From: Corynebacterium minutissimum
Lineage (GTDB): Bacteria; Actinomycetota; Actinomycetes; Mycobacteriales; Mycobacteriaceae
Reading direction: 5' to 3'
DNA: 44,565 nt
NCBI RefSeq assembly: GCF_000988205.1
Contig: NZ_LAYQ01000026.1
Location: forward strand, 1-44,565
Shown: piece by piece, positions 44,468-44,565 of the stretch
Layout of the letters: each line of letters starts with the position of its first letter
Numbering within the stretch: position 1 is the first letter of the stretch
Notes under the pieces: generated by a model
Told to the model about the DNA's origin: nothing
Database searches by the model: none
The model's input: only the letters and a program-made list of their open reading frames with translations
Program-made: the position numbers and the translations under genes

Positions 44468-44565
44468 GTGTCTGTTGCCAAAAATCGTCGCCGCCCTCCG
44501 CGCCGTGGGATGCCGCTTACCCGAGCGCTCCTCGTCGCGCTCGTCGTGACGCTTGTGGCCTTGGC
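44468..44565 (+). CDS. DUF6542-like membrane protein, 5' fragment
   Basis: The gene is cut by the window edge. Only 32 residues are visible: a basic start (KNRRRPPRRG) followed by LTRALLVALVVTLVAL, the beginning of the first TM helix. Small membrane proteins of this kind often lie close to ychF, rmuC and xseA in actinobacteria. The GTG start is supported by the TAAGCT box 8 nt upstream. Confidence 0.65.
   Translation, partial: MSVAKNRRRPPRRGMPLTRALLVALVVTLVAL

Overview
The window is high-GC actinobacterial chromosome, almost certainly Corynebacterium. It starts with the 5S gene at the end of an rRNA operon. It then carries a gene order known from Mycobacterium tuberculosis Rv1691-Rv1713 and C. 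glutamicum (TPR protein, HAD, 53-aa protein, tlyA, nadK, recN, steA, steB, Nudix, xerD, parA, scpA, scpB, rluB, cmk, der). An ISL3 element close to the C. glutamicum IS31831 type fits the same genus. The species cannot be fixed from what I can see.

Layout. 1-1402: 5S rRNA, its terminator and an unrecognised two-TM membrane protein. 1523-10820: a tight forward gene string with many 1-10 bp overlaps, covering rRNA methylation (TlyA), NADP synthesis, DNA repair (RecN), cell separation (SteA/SteB), nucleotide hydrolysis (Nudix) and chromosome dimer resolution (XerD). 10866-17808: an unknown surface protein, then a chromosome segregation and ribosome block (ParA, ScpA, ScpB, RluB, Cmk, Der). The CTP synthase gene pyrG, normally between steB and the Nudix gene, is absent here.

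17837-21302 (minus strand): an ABC-2 exporter with its own histidine kinase and response regulator, preceded by a 14-bp palindrome that may be the operator. 21390-24643: a SAM methyltransferase, a secreted LpqC-like esterase lipoprotein and an orphan beta-class DNA methyltransferase. 24644-27130: a gene-poor stretch with a small MT0933-type antitoxin-like gene, a strong terminator and a complete ISL3 insertion sequence.

27131-44565: an accessory and metabolic region. It holds an MFS transporter, a frameshifted sugar-lactone oxidase translationally coupled to a PLP enzyme, a succinate-semialdehyde dehydrogenase, a truncated winged-helix/AlkZ-like gene, a cation diffusion facilitator, a HAD phosphatase plus phosphonate-type ABC transporter plus RpiR/SIS regulator cluster, an M20 amidohydrolase, ychF, an AI-2E family membrane protein, a frameshifted rmuC and the start of a DUF6542 protein. 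Four genes here (lactone oxidase, phnD, phnC, rmuC) are each broken by exactly one base. Three are deletions and one is an insertion, each in or beside a run of G or C, so sequencing indels or very recent decay are the main explanations.

Several promoters look leaderless, with a -10 box 6-8 nt before the start codon (ychF, AI-2E protein, PLP enzyme, HAD, DUF6542), as is common in corynebacteria. The most interesting candidate system is the HAD-PhnD-PhnC-PhnE-PhnE-RpiR cluster. It looks like an uptake system for an unidentified organophosphorus compound and has no C-P lyase or phosphonatase in view.
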